Source: CALBZH01 sp964538515
GTDB lineage: Bacteria; Desulfobacterota; Syntrophobacteria; Syntrophobacterales; Syntrophobacteraceae
Assembly (NCBI GenBank): GCA_964538515.1
Contig: CAZIEW010000014.1
Span: 12,298-76,297 of the forward strand
Length of the DNA stretch: 64,000 nucleotides
Reading direction: 5' to 3'
The notes below the pieces were generated by a model. The model saw only the letters and a program-made list of their open reading frames with translations, ran no database searches and was not told where the DNA came from. The first letter of the stretch is position 1; each line of letters starts with the position of its first letter. This document shows, one piece after another, positions 16,220-25,560 of this stretch. The translations under genes and the position numbers were made by a program.

Positions 16220-17536
16220 ATGGCGCTTCGGGACCCGAGAGAGGAATGCCTTGATTTGGAGGAGAGGGGGCAGCAGCAGCTGGAGCGGCTCCAGAGTGTC
16301 CTCAACCGGGCGTTCAAGAGCATCCCTTTCTACCGCAACAGGTTCCGGGAGTTCGACCTCGATCCGTCTCAGGTTGAGCGCCTGGAAGATCTCGCGACAG
16401 TCCCATTCACCGAGCGGGCTCATTTCAGCGAGAATTATCCCTATGGCCTGTTCGCCGTCCCGTTGCGGGATGTCGTGCGGATCCATACGGCGCCTGGCCT
16501 GTTCATGCAGCCCACCGTGAGCGGTTATACCAAGCACGACTTGGCGGTCTGGAGGGAGCTGGTTGCACGCGCACTGGTTGCTGCGGGCGTTTCGAGCGCG
16601 GATATTCTGCAGATCGACCTGGATGCGGGTTTGGCAAATTGGGGCAGGGATTACAAGGACGGGGCCGAAATCGTTGAAGCCAGCGTTATCCCCTTGACCG
16701 TGCTTCACCCGGAAAAGCAGCTCATGATCCTTCGGGATTACCGCACGTCCACGCTGGTCACGACGGCGTCAGCGGCCAGCCAGTTGGCTCGGGGGATGTA
16801 TCGCGCGAGCATGAATGCCAACGCGCTGGCCTTGAAGACATTGATACTGGTGGGGGAACCACCGGATGATGCGGCGCGGTGTCGCCTCGAAGATGAGCTC
16901 CATGTGAAGACATGGGTGCATTACGGGCTTAGTGATGTTCCCGGGCCTGCACTTGCGTTCGAATGTGACGCTCGGGATGGACTCCACGTGAGCGAAGATC
17001 ATTTTCTTGCCGAGGTGATCGACACGGCCTCGGGAAAGCCGGTCCCGGAGGGGGAAGCGGGGGAGCTCGTTCTGACGACACTCACCACGCGTGCGTTTCC
17101 GCTCGTTCGGTTCAAGACCGGGGATCGGGTTCGGTTTGTCCCCGGGAGCTGTCCTTGTGGGAGAACCCTGCGGCGCATCCAGTGGCTGCATGAGCGTGCG
17201 GACGATCTGATGGTCATTCGGGGTGTCAAGGTCAACCGTCGGCATGCCTCGATGGTCATGGAGCGCGTCTTGGGCTTCGTCCCCGCGAAGCTGAGATTTG
17301 TGATCCGAAAATCCGCCGTGCGGGATTACCTCGAGATATGGCTTGAGATGGAAGACCGGCTGTTTTCGGATGAGATCAAGCGAATGGAGAAGGTGGTCCT
17401 GCGGTTGGGGATCGAGCTCGAGCAGGAGCTGGGTGTCTCGGTGCGCATCCGGTTCAAGGAAAAAGGCTCATTCGAGCCGTCCCCATTGGAGTCGGTTTCT
17501 GAGTGTATGGACAAAAACGATGGTATAATCGAGTAG
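16220..17536 (+). CDS. PaaK-like protein with degenerate adenylation motifs
   Basis: The 438-residue protein is collinear with the phenylacetate-CoA ligase of the same operon from end to end (SIPFYRNRFREF, YGLFAVPLRDVVRIH, HYGLSDVPGPALAFECDARD, GRTLRRIQWLHERADDLMVI). The phosphate-binding loop, however, is replaced: where the active paralogue has SSGTTGKST this one has TAPGLFMQPT at about 90-99. The YRTRD motif is FKTGD. It is thus probably a duplicated ligase that no longer adenylates, perhaps a regulatory or heteromeric partner. The reading frame is intact and the gene is tightly coupled to livF, which argues against simple decay. Family is sure; lack of catalysis is inference. Confidence 0.85.
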   Translation: MALRDPREECLDLEERGQQQLERLQSVLNRAFKSIPFYRNRFREFDLDPSQVERLEDLATVPFTERAHFSENYPYGLFAVPLRDVVRIHTAPGLFMQPTVSGYTKHDLAVWRELVARALVAAGVSSADILQIDLDAGLANWGRDYKDGAEIVEASVIPLTVLHPEKQLMILRDYRTSTLVTTASAASQLARGMYRASMNANALALKTLILVGEPPDDAARCRLEDELHVKTWVHYGLSDVPGPALAFECDARDGLHVSEDHFLAEVIDTASGKPVPEGEAGELVLTTLTTRAFPLVRFKTGDRVRFVPGSCPCGRTLRRIQWLHERADDLMVIRGVKVNRRHASMVMERVLGFVPAKLRFVIRKSAVRDYLEIWLEMEDRLFSDEIKRMEKVVLRLGIELEQELGVSVRIRFKEKGSFEPSPLESVSECMDKNDGIIE

Positions 17537-17935
17537 ATAAGCCTATCTAATCCACAGGGGGACGCTTGGGTTACGGCTAACGTGTTATTATTTTTAGGAA
17601 GGTTGTGAGCTGCACACGCATTTTTTATCGACGTAAGTTTTGCTCTATGCTAGATTCCCACTCGCTAAATTCGCCTCACGTTGAAATCATTCCGGTTGTC
17701 ACGATCTGGTTCTGACAGTGGTCTGCGGGGGCCCGGCTTATTCCGGGGGGCGCGCTGTCGGGGTGCGCGGACAACGATGCTCTGTGGTGGGGTGTCGCCG
17801 TCTGGGCAGCACGCCAAAATGTCACACAGTCGCATTGATGGTGACACAAAACTGGTTTGAGGTTCTGTCTGGTTTAACCGACTTATTTTGCTGAATGAGC
17901 CCTTTATAACTCCATTATTCTGAGCGTGTCTGCCA
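17537..17935. other. Long intergenic region before the HDOD gene
   Basis: About 400 bases without a convincing gene. The left part is AT-rich (TTATTATTTTTAGG, CATTTTTTATCG) and could end the paaK-liv transcript, though no strong stem precedes the T runs. The middle is very GC-rich with small inverted repeats such as CGCGC...GCGCG. A GTCTG/CAGAC inverted repeat overlaps the first possible start codon of the next gene. I could not match it to a known riboswitch. Confidence 0.35.
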
Positions 17936-18844
17936 ATGACAGACAGTTCGTGCGAAGGAATTCCTTTGGTGCAAAAGGCGCAGATGGCAATAAGTCCGTT
18001 GGATGAGCAGGCAGCTCTTACCAGGGTCGCACAGGTTCGAGATTTTCCGATGCTGACAGGAGCTGTACAAAGGCTGCTCGAGATCATTCATACCGAAATC
18101 GAATCCGAGCGGGAGATTGAGACCATCATCTCATACGATCAGGTCCTCTCAGCTCGAATCTTGAGAGTCGCCAATTCGGCCTTTTACGGTGCCCGGGGAA
18201 GCATCGGAACCATCTCCAGAGCGATGCTCCAAATCGGCCTCGAGGAAGTGCGGTCCATTTGCCTGTGCTATCTGCTGATGCAGCTCTGCTCCGATGAAGG
18301 TCGACTTGAGGAGCCCGAGCGCGAGAGGCTGTGGAAGCATGCGTTCACCACGGCGAAGATCGCCTCCGAGATCTCCCGAAAACGCCCCTGGATCAGCGCG
18401 GAGAAGGCCTACGTCTGCGGGCTGCTCCACGACTTCGGACGGGTGGCGATGGCCTATACGTTCGGCGAGCACCACCGGGCGATTTCGGGGGTGGCGGACC
18501 TGAGGGGAGTACCAGCCTGGTACATTGAGGTTCAATACGGACTGACCCATACGACAATCGGGCGGTGGATCGCTGCCAGGTGGTCACTGCCCGAGGTGTT
18601 TCAGCGGGTTATGGAATTTCACCATCAACCGGAGAAAAGCCCATCCTATGGACCGGAAGTGAGGCTCATTGCGTTGGCTGATATCCTGGCCAATGCGGAT
18701 CGCTTCCCGAGCCTCCTGGATGATCCCCAGACGCACGCTGTTTGTCGAGAGCTGTACATCGCTGAGGAGGAGTGGGATGATTATCAGGGTGCACTTGCGG
18801 AAATCCGGCTACAGGTAGATCAGTTCTGGAATTTACTCAAGTGA
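17936..18844 (+). CDS. HDOD domain signalling protein
   Basis: The 302 residues form a single HDOD domain, a relative of HD phosphohydrolases (FPMLTGAVQRLLEIIHTEIE, DQVLSARILRVANSAFYGARG, LLHDFGRVAMAYTFGEHH, MEFHHQPEKSP). Some HD residues remain (HDFGR), but the family usually lacks a full metal site and works as a scaffold in signalling or stress regulation. A GTG at 17969, preceded by GAAGGAATTCCTTT, is an alternative start that would drop eleven residues and avoid a hairpin at the ATG. A hybrid kinase gene begins ten bases after its stop, so the two probably act together. Confidence 0.85.
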   Translation: MTDSSCEGIPLVQKAQMAISPLDEQAALTRVAQVRDFPMLTGAVQRLLEIIHTEIESEREIETIISYDQVLSARILRVANSAFYGARGSIGTISRAMLQIGLEEVRSICLCYLLMQLCSDEGRLEEPERERLWKHAFTTAKIASEISRKRPWISAEKAYVCGLLHDFGRVAMAYTFGEHHRAISGVADLRGVPAWYIEVQYGLTHTTIGRWIAARWSLPEVFQRVMEFHHQPEKSPSYGPEVRLIALADILANADRFPSLLDDPQTHAVCRELYIAEEEWDDYQGALAEIRLQVDQFWNLLK

Positions 18845-18853
18845 GGGTGTTGA

Positions 18854-21007
18854 ATGGACCGTATCGTGAAAGAGATTGTTCAGGAAGGTCTTCGGGCAGC
18901 CCAAGACAAGCATGAGGAGACCGCGCAGTTTCTGAGCGTTATCCACCGAATGGCTGATCTGATCCCTCGATCCCCCGTGGTGGACACTCTCTGCACGAGC
19001 CTTGTCCGCATTATCATTGAAGAAACTGACTTTGAAAATTGCTCGATCGTTCTGTGGGACGAACAGGCAAGAAACCTGTGCTTGAAAGCGGCATTCGGTC
19101 TGGAAGATCTTTTTGAATCGCGATCCCCCAGATCGTACAATCGCTCTCTCCAGTTTCTGCCAGGCGAAGGGATAGCCGGCAGAGTCTATGCATCACAAGA
19201 CGCCGTTTATTTGGAAAACGCGAGAGTCAGCGGCATCCCGCCGAAGGGGGGAGCAGTGGTTAGTCCCGGGGCTCTGGTGTGCCTGCCCCTCTTGGACTAT
19301 GGGGTGCTGAGTGTAAGCTCCACCCAGCCTAAAGCGTTTCCTCCTCAGACGCGACGCAATTGGGATCTCGTGTCCCGACTTGTCGTTCACATGCTGGGTG
19401 GCGTGGGAACGAATGGGACCCAGAGTGTTGGCAGCCCGCTCAGCGATTGCGGAAAGGCGGCCATGAATGGGGGGAGCCGACGCCCTGAAGTCCCCTTGCG
19501 CTCGGTGATCAACCTCCGAGAACAGGCCATCGATCACACCCCTCAAGGGATTTGCCTTTTGAGTGGGAGCGGCGACGTCGAGCACATCAATCACAGCATG
19601 GTCGAGCTTCACGGGAGTGTGGTTTCTGATCTGAGGGGGCGCTCGCCCGCTGTGTTGTTCCAGAATCCTTTGGTTTTCGAAGAGATGTTTCAGAAGGCCG
19701 TGGATTCCGGCAGGGCTGAGATCAACAACGTTGCCCTCATCAACGCCGCCGGGGAAACCTACGTTGCGGATGTCAACCTCGTGCGGCTCTCGGATGACAA
19801 AGGCGGTATGGCAGGGTATCTGCTTGTCATCGACGACATGACCAAGCGCAATGCTTTCGCCGACAAGATGATCAAAGCCGAGAAGCTGGCGGCGCTGGGG
19901 ATCATGGCCGGAGGCGTCGCTCATGACTTCAATAACCTGCTCATGGCCATCTTGGGCAATATACAGCTGCTGCTTCCCCGAATTGCGGACGAGGAAGTTC
20001 AGCGAAGGCTCCAAAACATTGAAAAGGCCGTCCATGATGGGGCCAACACGGTCAGGCGGCTTCAGAAGCTTACCGAAGTTCAACGCGATCAACAGCCATT
20101 TCCGGTCTTGACCGAAGCGGCGGAGGCCATCACCGACGTCGTGGAGCTCACGCGACCGCGTTGGAAGAATGTCATGGAGAAACAGGGGCATGCCATTCAG
20201 TTCCGAATGGAGCTGGAGCCCAAATGCTACCCGGCTATCAATCCCTCCGACCTGAGGGAAGTCCTGACGAATCTCATCCTGAATGCCATCGAAGCCATGC
20301 CGGAAGGCGGCGAAGTGTCGCTCAGGTGTTTTTCCCGTGATGACAGCGTATTCATCGAAGTCGCGGATACGGGGATCGGCATGAGTAAGGAAGTGGCCGC
20401 AAAGGTTTTTGACCCGTTCTACACAACCAAGGGTGTCGGCAACTCCGGTTTGGGGCTGAGCGTGAGCTGGAGCCTCGTGACGCGCAGCGGCGGCGAGATC
20501 GAGGCCAGGAGCAAGCCTGGTAAGGGTTGTGCTTTCGTGCTGCGGTTCCCGCGGGTCGTACCCGTCCGGTCGCGGGATAATGGCACGGATGAGCTGTCGG
20601 CCTCAAGCTCCTTGAGGATGCTCATTGTCGATGACGATGAAGAGATTTTGGGTATTCTGCGCGATATGCTCCGTCTGAAGGGACACGCGGTCACAGCGGT
20701 CACGGACGGCGAGAAGGCCATCAAGCTTGTTGCGCGGGAGGATTATGACTTGGTCTTGACCGATCTCGGCATGCCGTCCGTGAGTGGCTGGGAGATTGCC
20801 AGACACGCCAAATCCAAGAACCCCAAACTGCCGGTCATCCTGGTGACGGGATGGGGTGCCCAGTACGAAGAAGAGGATCTCTCGCGACGCGGGGTGGATT
20901 TGGTGCTCTCAAAGCCCTTGAGCTGGGAGAGGCTGATGGCGAGCATCAATAAGCTTCTCGGGCCAGAAAAGGCCCACACCGATGCGGAGCATGCCATGAG
21001 CTCCTGA
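18854..21007 (+). CDS. Hybrid sensor histidine kinase/response regulator (GAF-PAS-HisKA-HATPase-REC)
   Basis: The 717 residues lack transmembrane segments, so the sensor is cytoplasmic. A GAF-like region lies at about 25-190 and a PAS domain at about 225-345. The HisKA domain has the phospho-acceptor in GGVAHDFNNLLMAILGN. HATPase_c follows (NLILNAIEAMPEGG, ADTGIGM, GNSGLGLS). The C-terminal receiver has the acidic DDDEE start, the phospho-acceptor Asp in DLVLTDLGMPSVSGWEIA and the conserved Lys in LSKPLSWERL. The layout suits a NtrB-like kinase with an attached receiver and no DNA-binding output. The HDOD protein encoded just upstream is the obvious partner. Confidence 0.9.
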   Translation: MDRIVKEIVQEGLRAAQDKHEETAQFLSVIHRMADLIPRSPVVDTLCTSLVRIIIEETDFENCSIVLWDEQARNLCLKAAFGLEDLFESRSPRSYNRSLQFLPGEGIAGRVYASQDAVYLENARVSGIPPKGGAVVSPGALVCLPLLDYGVLSVSSTQPKAFPPQTRRNWDLVSRLVVHMLGGVGTNGTQSVGSPLSDCGKAAMNGGSRRPEVPLRSVINLREQAIDHTPQGICLLSGSGDVEHINHSMVELHGSVVSDLRGRSPAVLFQNPLVFEEMFQKAVDSGRAEINNVALINAAGETYVADVNLVRLSDDKGGMAGYLLVIDDMTKRNAFADKMIKAEKLAALGIMAGGVAHDFNNLLMAILGNIQLLLPRIADEEVQRRLQNIEKAVHDGANTVRRLQKLTEVQRDQQPFPVLTEAAEAITDVVELTRPRWKNVMEKQGHAIQFRMELEPKCYPAINPSDLREVLTNLILNAIEAMPEGGEVSLRCFSRDDSVFIEVADTGIGMSKEVAAKVFDPFYTTKGVGNSGLGLSVSWSLVTRSGGEIEARSKPGKGCAFVLRFPRVVPVRSRDNGTDELSASSSLRMLIVDDDEEILGILRDMLRLKGHAVTAVTDGEKAIKLVAREDYDLVLTDLGMPSVSGWEIARHAKSKNPKLPVILVTGWGAQYEEEDLSRRGVDLVLSKPLSWERLMASINKLLGPEKAHTDAEHAMSS

Positions 21008-21227
21008 GGTAGGTTGTCTCTCGCTTCATCCCCCAGTCTCTATCTTCCCCCTTATCCTGTCGATTGGTGCGACAGGCCACTTCTTGCCAACCAATCGGAG
21101 GCCGATTTACGGTGCCCTCCCACGCAGTCAATTCTCCATTTTGAATCCTTTCGAAGTGTGCTAATAATGGTGGCTCCGTAACGAATTGGGCATTCCACGG
21201 AGTCAATGGAGTCGGAAGGAACAAGAA

Positions 21228-22520
21228 ATGGAGACCACTGAGCTGGCTCGCTATCGAGATTCCATTGATTATCTGTACGGCCTCCAGAAGTATGGCATCA
21301 AGTTTGGGCTAAACTCAACGGAGAGCATGCTGGAGCGCCTGGGTAACCCCCACCGGAGGCTGCGCTGTATCCATGTGGGCGGCACGAACGGAAAAGGATC
21401 CACGGCGGCGATCCTTTCAAGTATCCTGACACGGCATGGCTTTCGCGTCGGTCTCTATACTTCCCCACACCTGGTTCGTTTCACCGAGCGGTTTCGCATC
21501 AACGACGAAGAAGTGTCCATGAGCGCGATCCTGCCCGTTTTCGAGCAAATCCGGTCCGTGATCAACGAGACCGAGCCGCCGACCTTTTTTGAGGTGGTAA
21601 CCAGCCTGGGCCTGACCTATTTTGCCAAGGAGGAAGTGGACTGGGCCGTGATCGAAGTGGGCATGGGAGGCCGACTCGACGCCACGAATGTCATACGGCC
21701 ACTGGCGGCGGTGATCACCAACGTCTCGTACGACCACCAGGAATTTCTCGGTACCAATCTCGCAGCCATTGCGCGCGAGAAGGCCGGCATCATCAAGGAT
21801 GGAATTCCCGTCGTCACCGGCGCCCGGCAGCCGCTGGTGCAGGGGATTCTCAAGGCAACCTGCTTCAGGCATGCTGCCCCTTTGTATTGCCTGGGATCTG
21901 ATTTCAAGGTTCGTCGGAACCCTGATGGGACTTTTCAATATCAGGGTATCAGACGTCGCTGGCCTTCGCTGAACGTTGGGCTTAGAGGCGGGCATCAATT
22001 TCAGAATACGGCTCTGGCTCTGGCTTGTTTGGAGGTTCTCGAGCAGGACCATGCGCTGGCCCTCAATGAGACGTCTGTCCAAGAGGGATTGGAGAGAGTC
22101 CACTGGCCGGCTCGCCTGGAGGTGCTTCAGGAAAAGCCTTTGGTCATTCTGGATGGTGCTCATAACCCCCAGGGTGCGGAAGCCTTGCGTGATGCTCTCA
22201 AACATTCCTTTAAATACACTAAGCTACATCTGGTTTTGGGCATCATGGCCGACAAGGACATCAAGGGAATTCTCCGGCGACTCCTGCCCCTGGCGGAGAC
22301 CGCCATCTTTACCCAGCCGCGCTACACTCGAGCGGCCGACCCCGAGGAGCTGAAACGCCTGGCAAGACCTTACTTGAAAAAGCACTACGTCATCAAAGAT
22401 CCTGCAGCAGCCATCGAACAGGCAAAACAACTGGCCGATCCCGACGACGCGATCTGCATCGCCGGCTCCCTCTACTTTGCGGGAGAGGTTAAAGAATTGA
22501 TCGGAGAGGCCGTTGACTGA
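21228..22520 (+). CDS. folC: Bifunctional folylpolyglutamate synthase/dihydrofolate synthase
   Basis: Adds L-glutamate to dihydropteroate and to folates with ATP. The 430 residues show the Mur-ligase-family P-loop HVGGTNGKGSTAAIL, the Omega-loop and Mg2+-site region (YTSPHLVRFTERFRI), the EVGMGGRLDATNVI motif and the C-terminal LDGAHNPQGAEALRDAL. The ATG is preceded by GAAGGAACAAGA. Its end overlaps the first possible start of the lptD frame, so the two genes are probably in one transcript although their functions are unrelated. Confidence 0.95.
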   Translation: METTELARYRDSIDYLYGLQKYGIKFGLNSTESMLERLGNPHRRLRCIHVGGTNGKGSTAAILSSILTRHGFRVGLYTSPHLVRFTERFRINDEEVSMSAILPVFEQIRSVINETEPPTFFEVVTSLGLTYFAKEEVDWAVIEVGMGGRLDATNVIRPLAAVITNVSYDHQEFLGTNLAAIAREKAGIIKDGIPVVTGARQPLVQGILKATCFRHAAPLYCLGSDFKVRRNPDGTFQYQGIRRRWPSLNVGLRGGHQFQNTALALACLEVLEQDHALALNETSVQEGLERVHWPARLEVLQEKPLVILDGAHNPQGAEALRDALKHSFKYTKLHLVLGIMADKDIKGILRRLLPLAETAIFTQPRYTRAADPEELKRLARPYLKKHYVIKDPAAAIEQAKQLADPDDAICIAGSLYFAGEVKELIGEAVD

Positions 22521-22593
22521 GTCCCCTCCAAAGGTGCTAATGCACGGTTGGTGGAAGGCCTCCCTGATCCGAACCGTCAGGAAAGTGTTGTCC

Positions 22594-24867
22594 ATGATTT
22601 CGCCAAGACGACGCAATTTACTCATATGCTTGGGTTGTTGGGTTTGCATGCTTCCCTTTTTCTGGGTCGTCGCGGGAGCCCTTCCGAGCTATGCCGAGGA
22701 GGCGCAAGGGTCGGAGACACCGCTGGACCTGAGAGCGTTCTTGAGCGAGACCCGAGGGGCCTGGACAATTGATGCGTCCGAGATCTCGTATGATCCTGAG
22801 CGGAAGATCTATGAAGCCAAGGGAAACGTCAAGATCACCTCGGGGGATCGAGTGCTCCAGGCCGACTATGCCGAGCTAGATTCGGTCAATCGTCGCGCGG
22901 AGATGCGCGGCAACGTCTATCTTCAATTCAAGAAAGACTGGCTCCGCGGGGAGCACGTCATTTGGAATCTTGACGAGGAAACGGGCGAAGTGGATGGTGG
23001 CCTTGCCTATTTTGCGGATAACCAGCTTTATACCCAAGCCGAGCGGATCGAAAAGAAGGGTACCAGCCAATACGAGGTGAGGAACGGGGTTCTGACGAGC
23101 TGCGATCCCGCGAATCCCGACTGGAAGATCCGTTACGGCAGCTTGAAGGTCGACACGGAGGGGGAAGCTTGGGCCACCAATTCCTCGTTCTGGATCTGGA
23201 AGCTTCCCGTTCTTTATTCTCCGTTGATCTTTGTGCCGTTTCAAAAGGAGAGGCAGTCCGGGTTTCTCCTTCCTTGGGCTGGATTTTCCGATCTGAATGG
23301 GTTTCAGGCTGAGCTTCCGTTCTATTGGGCTATCCGGGAAGACATGGACGCAACCTTCTTCCTTCGAGGCATGGAAAAGCGAGGCGTGATGGGCGGCCTG
23401 GAGTTCAGGATCAATAACGACTCGTGGGGGGAAGGGATCTGGCTTGTCAACTATCTGAACGACATGGTGGACAAGAACGACCTCAAGGAGGCGGGGTATA
23501 CCTTCGAGACGGATAATCGCTACTGGATCAGATCGCGCCATTCCTTCCATTTGCCCTATGATACCGTGGGCAGGCTTGACCTCGACCTGGCCAGCGATCG
23601 GAACTTTTTTCGAGAGTTCTCCAATGGCTCTGCCTCTGCGGATTATACCGACAAGCTTTTTCGAGAGGGATTCGGACGAGGGCTTGTGAACGATGAGAAC
23701 TCTCTGCTTCGCGAGTCCAGCCTCTACCTTGAGCAGCCCCATGAGTCTTGGCTGATCAGCATGGATGCGCGCTACTGGGATCAGCTGGAAGGCGCGCTGG
23801 AAGCTTCCACCATGCAGAAGATGCCCAGCTTCGCTTATTCGATCTTGCCTTCGGGGATAGGGGATCTGCCTCTTTACTACGGCCTCAACAGCTCGCTGAC
23901 GAGCTACTACCGTGAGGAAGGCGATAGAGGGAGCCGCCTTGATGTTCAACCCCGGCTTTACCTGCCGTACCAGTGGAAATCCTATCTGGATTTGCAGGCG
24001 TCCGCTGGATTCCGCGCCACCGGCTACTACGTTGATTGGGATCCCGACCGCTATGATTCCGCTGCCGGCCGAGCCGTAACGGACGCACGCCTATCGTTGA
24101 GCTCCCGGCTCAACCGGGTGTACGATCTGCATTGGGGGGATATGGTGGCGGTGCAGCATGCCATCCGTCCCGAAGTGGTCTATGAGTATGTGCCCGAGCC
24201 GCTCAAGGGGCCTCAGATTCCCTTGTTTGACCGGCTGGACACCAACCCGGCCAGGAACCGTGTCGAGTACGGTTTTTCGACCTTTCTCACGGCTAAGAGC
24301 ATGACGAAGGGCCAGGACGGCGAGGAAGTGCCGAGCTACTCGGAAGTGGCTAGGCTCAAGGTGTTTCAGGGTTACAATTTCGAGCCGACGTCGGCTGAGG
24401 TCCGCACGATTCTCTTGGATACCCAGCGCGACAGTGGGCCGACCGATGTCGGGCTGAGGCTTGACATAACCCCCAAGCGCTCCATTACCTTCTCATATGA
24501 TTTGGATGTTTCGGTGGACCACGGGAGTCCTACTCTGCATGACATCTATATGACTTTCAAGACGGCCCGCGGCGACCTCTTTCGCGTGGATTACCAGTAC
24601 CGAGCCGAATCCGTGATTGACGAGCTGATCACCCGTCTAAACGTGGCCATCGTCCCCAACTTCCACTTCATCACGTATCACGACTATTCGTTTGATCAGC
24701 AAACGCTGTATACCCAAGGGTACGGGTTTCGCTACGATCACGGCTGCTGGGCTTTGGGTGTGGCCTATGAAAACAAGGACAACGACCATCGGGTGGCCCT
24801 GACCGTGAACCTGCTCGGTTTGGGGTCCTTCGGAAGCAGCAAGACCTATACGGGCGTGAGCGATTAA
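22594..24867 (+). CDS. lptD: LPS-assembly outer membrane protein LptD
   Basis: Outer-membrane beta-barrel that with LptE inserts lipopolysaccharide into the outer leaflet. The chosen start gives a clean signal peptide (RRRNLLICLGCWVCMLPFFW, then ALPSYAEE). A TTG at 22513 with GGAGAGG upstream and overlapping the folC stop is an alternative. A periplasmic LptA/OstA-like jellyroll lies at about 45-190 (DPERKIYEAKGNVKITSGDR, ADYAELDSVNRRAEMRGNV). The barrel follows to the end with alternating aromatic strands. 757 residues is normal for the family. With lpxD and rfaE2 it completes the LPS picture of this window. Confidence 0.9.
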   Translation: MISPRRRNLLICLGCWVCMLPFFWVVAGALPSYAEEAQGSETPLDLRAFLSETRGAWTIDASEISYDPERKIYEAKGNVKITSGDRVLQADYAELDSVNRRAEMRGNVYLQFKKDWLRGEHVIWNLDEETGEVDGGLAYFADNQLYTQAERIEKKGTSQYEVRNGVLTSCDPANPDWKIRYGSLKVDTEGEAWATNSSFWIWKLPVLYSPLIFVPFQKERQSGFLLPWAGFSDLNGFQAELPFYWAIREDMDATFFLRGMEKRGVMGGLEFRINNDSWGEGIWLVNYLNDMVDKNDLKEAGYTFETDNRYWIRSRHSFHLPYDTVGRLDLDLASDRNFFREFSNGSASADYTDKLFREGFGRGLVNDENSLLRESSLYLEQPHESWLISMDARYWDQLEGALEASTMQKMPSFAYSILPSGIGDLPLYYGLNSSLTSYYREEGDRGSRLDVQPRLYLPYQWKSYLDLQASAGFRATGYYVDWDPDRYDSAAGRAVTDARLSLSSRLNRVYDLHWGDMVAVQHAIRPEVVYEYVPEPLKGPQIPLFDRLDTNPARNRVEYGFSTFLTAKSMTKGQDGEEVPSYSEVARLKVFQGYNFEPTSAEVRTILLDTQRDSGPTDVGLRLDITPKRSITFSYDLDVSVDHGSPTLHDIYMTFKTARGDLFRVDYQYRAESVIDELITRLNVAIVPNFHFITYHDYSFDQQTLYTQGYGFRYDHGCWALGVAYENKDNDHRVALTVNLLGLGSFGSSKTYTGVSD

Positions 24868-24913
24868 AGATCGATCGAGACCCTGCCGCGTGTAACGGTC
24901 TCTCGGGTTATGC

Positions 24914-24948
24914 GCAGAACGGGCGGGATAAGCTCCCGCCCGTTCTGC
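24914..24948 (+). terminator. Strong hairpin after lptD, probable terminator
   Basis: A perfect 15-base-pair GC-rich stem (GCAGAACGGGCGGGA with TCCCGCCCGTTCTGC) around a five-base loop lies 47 bases after the lptD stop. There is no T tract behind it, so termination may be weak or Rho-assisted. It separates lptD from the ribosomal protein promoter. Confidence 0.6.
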
Positions 24949-25025
24949 TGTCCGAGGTGCGGACCCGAGGCGGTCGGACGTCGCCGCGACGGACCGTAAG
25001 ACTGCATTTCCTTGCCAATATTGGC

Positions 25026-25054
25026 TTGACATTGGCTGGCGGATTCTTTATACA
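25026..25054 (+). promoter_or_regulatory. Sigma-70-type promoter for rplM-rpsI
   Basis: TTGACA and TATACA are separated by exactly 17 bases. The start codon of rplM is about 40 bases downstream. Both hexamers are near consensus, which fits a strongly expressed ribosomal protein operon. Confidence 0.8.
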
Positions 25055-25096
25055 CCAGAGCTTCGGATTCGAGATCTCAGATTGTGGAGAAACAGG

Positions 25097-25525
25097 ATGA
25101 ATACAGCAAGCGCCAAGTTTGAAGCGAATACGCGTAAATGGATCATCGTCGATGCGGAGAATCAGATTCTCGGACGGCTCGCCAGCCAGATTGCGGTGCG
25201 GTTGAGGGGCAAGCACCTGCCGCAGTTTACGCCGCATGTGGACCAGGGTGACTTCGTCGTGGTCGTCAATGCGGAGAAAGTGGTTTTGACGGGGCGCAAG
25301 TGGGACCAGAAGACCTACTATCGTCACACTGGTTATATGGGGGGGCTCAAGTCTACCACGGCTCGCAAGCTCAACCGGGAGCACCCCGATCGCATGATTC
25401 GCCTGGCGGTTTGGGGGATGCTTCCCAAGAATCGTCTGGGTCGTAAGCTGCTCAAGAAGCTCAAGGTCTATCGTGGCGCCGAGCATCCGCATGAAGCACA
25501 GCAGCCGACAGTCATGGCTCTTTAG
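25097..25525 (+). CDS. rplM: 50S ribosomal protein L13
   Basis: Early-assembling 23S rRNA-binding protein. From the ATG chosen here it has 142 residues, the same as the E. coli protein. It carries the signature segments RKWIIVDAENQILGRLASQI and RKWDQKTYYRHTGYMGGLK, then MIRLAVWGMLPKNRLGRKLL near the C-terminus. GGAGAAACAG precedes the ATG. It is followed 35 bases later by rpsI in the conserved L13-S9 operon order, under the promoter just upstream. Confidence 0.97.
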   Translation: MNTASAKFEANTRKWIIVDAENQILGRLASQIAVRLRGKHLPQFTPHVDQGDFVVVVNAEKVVLTGRKWDQKTYYRHTGYMGGLKSTTARKLNREHPDRMIRLAVWGMLPKNRLGRKLLKKLKVYRGAEHPHEAQQPTVMAL

Positions 25526-25560
25526 CCAATAAGAGGATGGGTCGCAAGGAGAAGGATTAG

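Noticed and set aside
15491..16708. 405-codon minus-strand frame opposite livF and the PaaK-like gene
   Set aside because: Antisense to two genes with strong motifs; composition typical of a shadow frame.
17560..17880. Possible cyclic di-GMP or other riboswitch before the HDOD gene
   Set aside because: Some hairpins exist, but no conserved riboswitch core could be recognised, and the gene start is uncertain.
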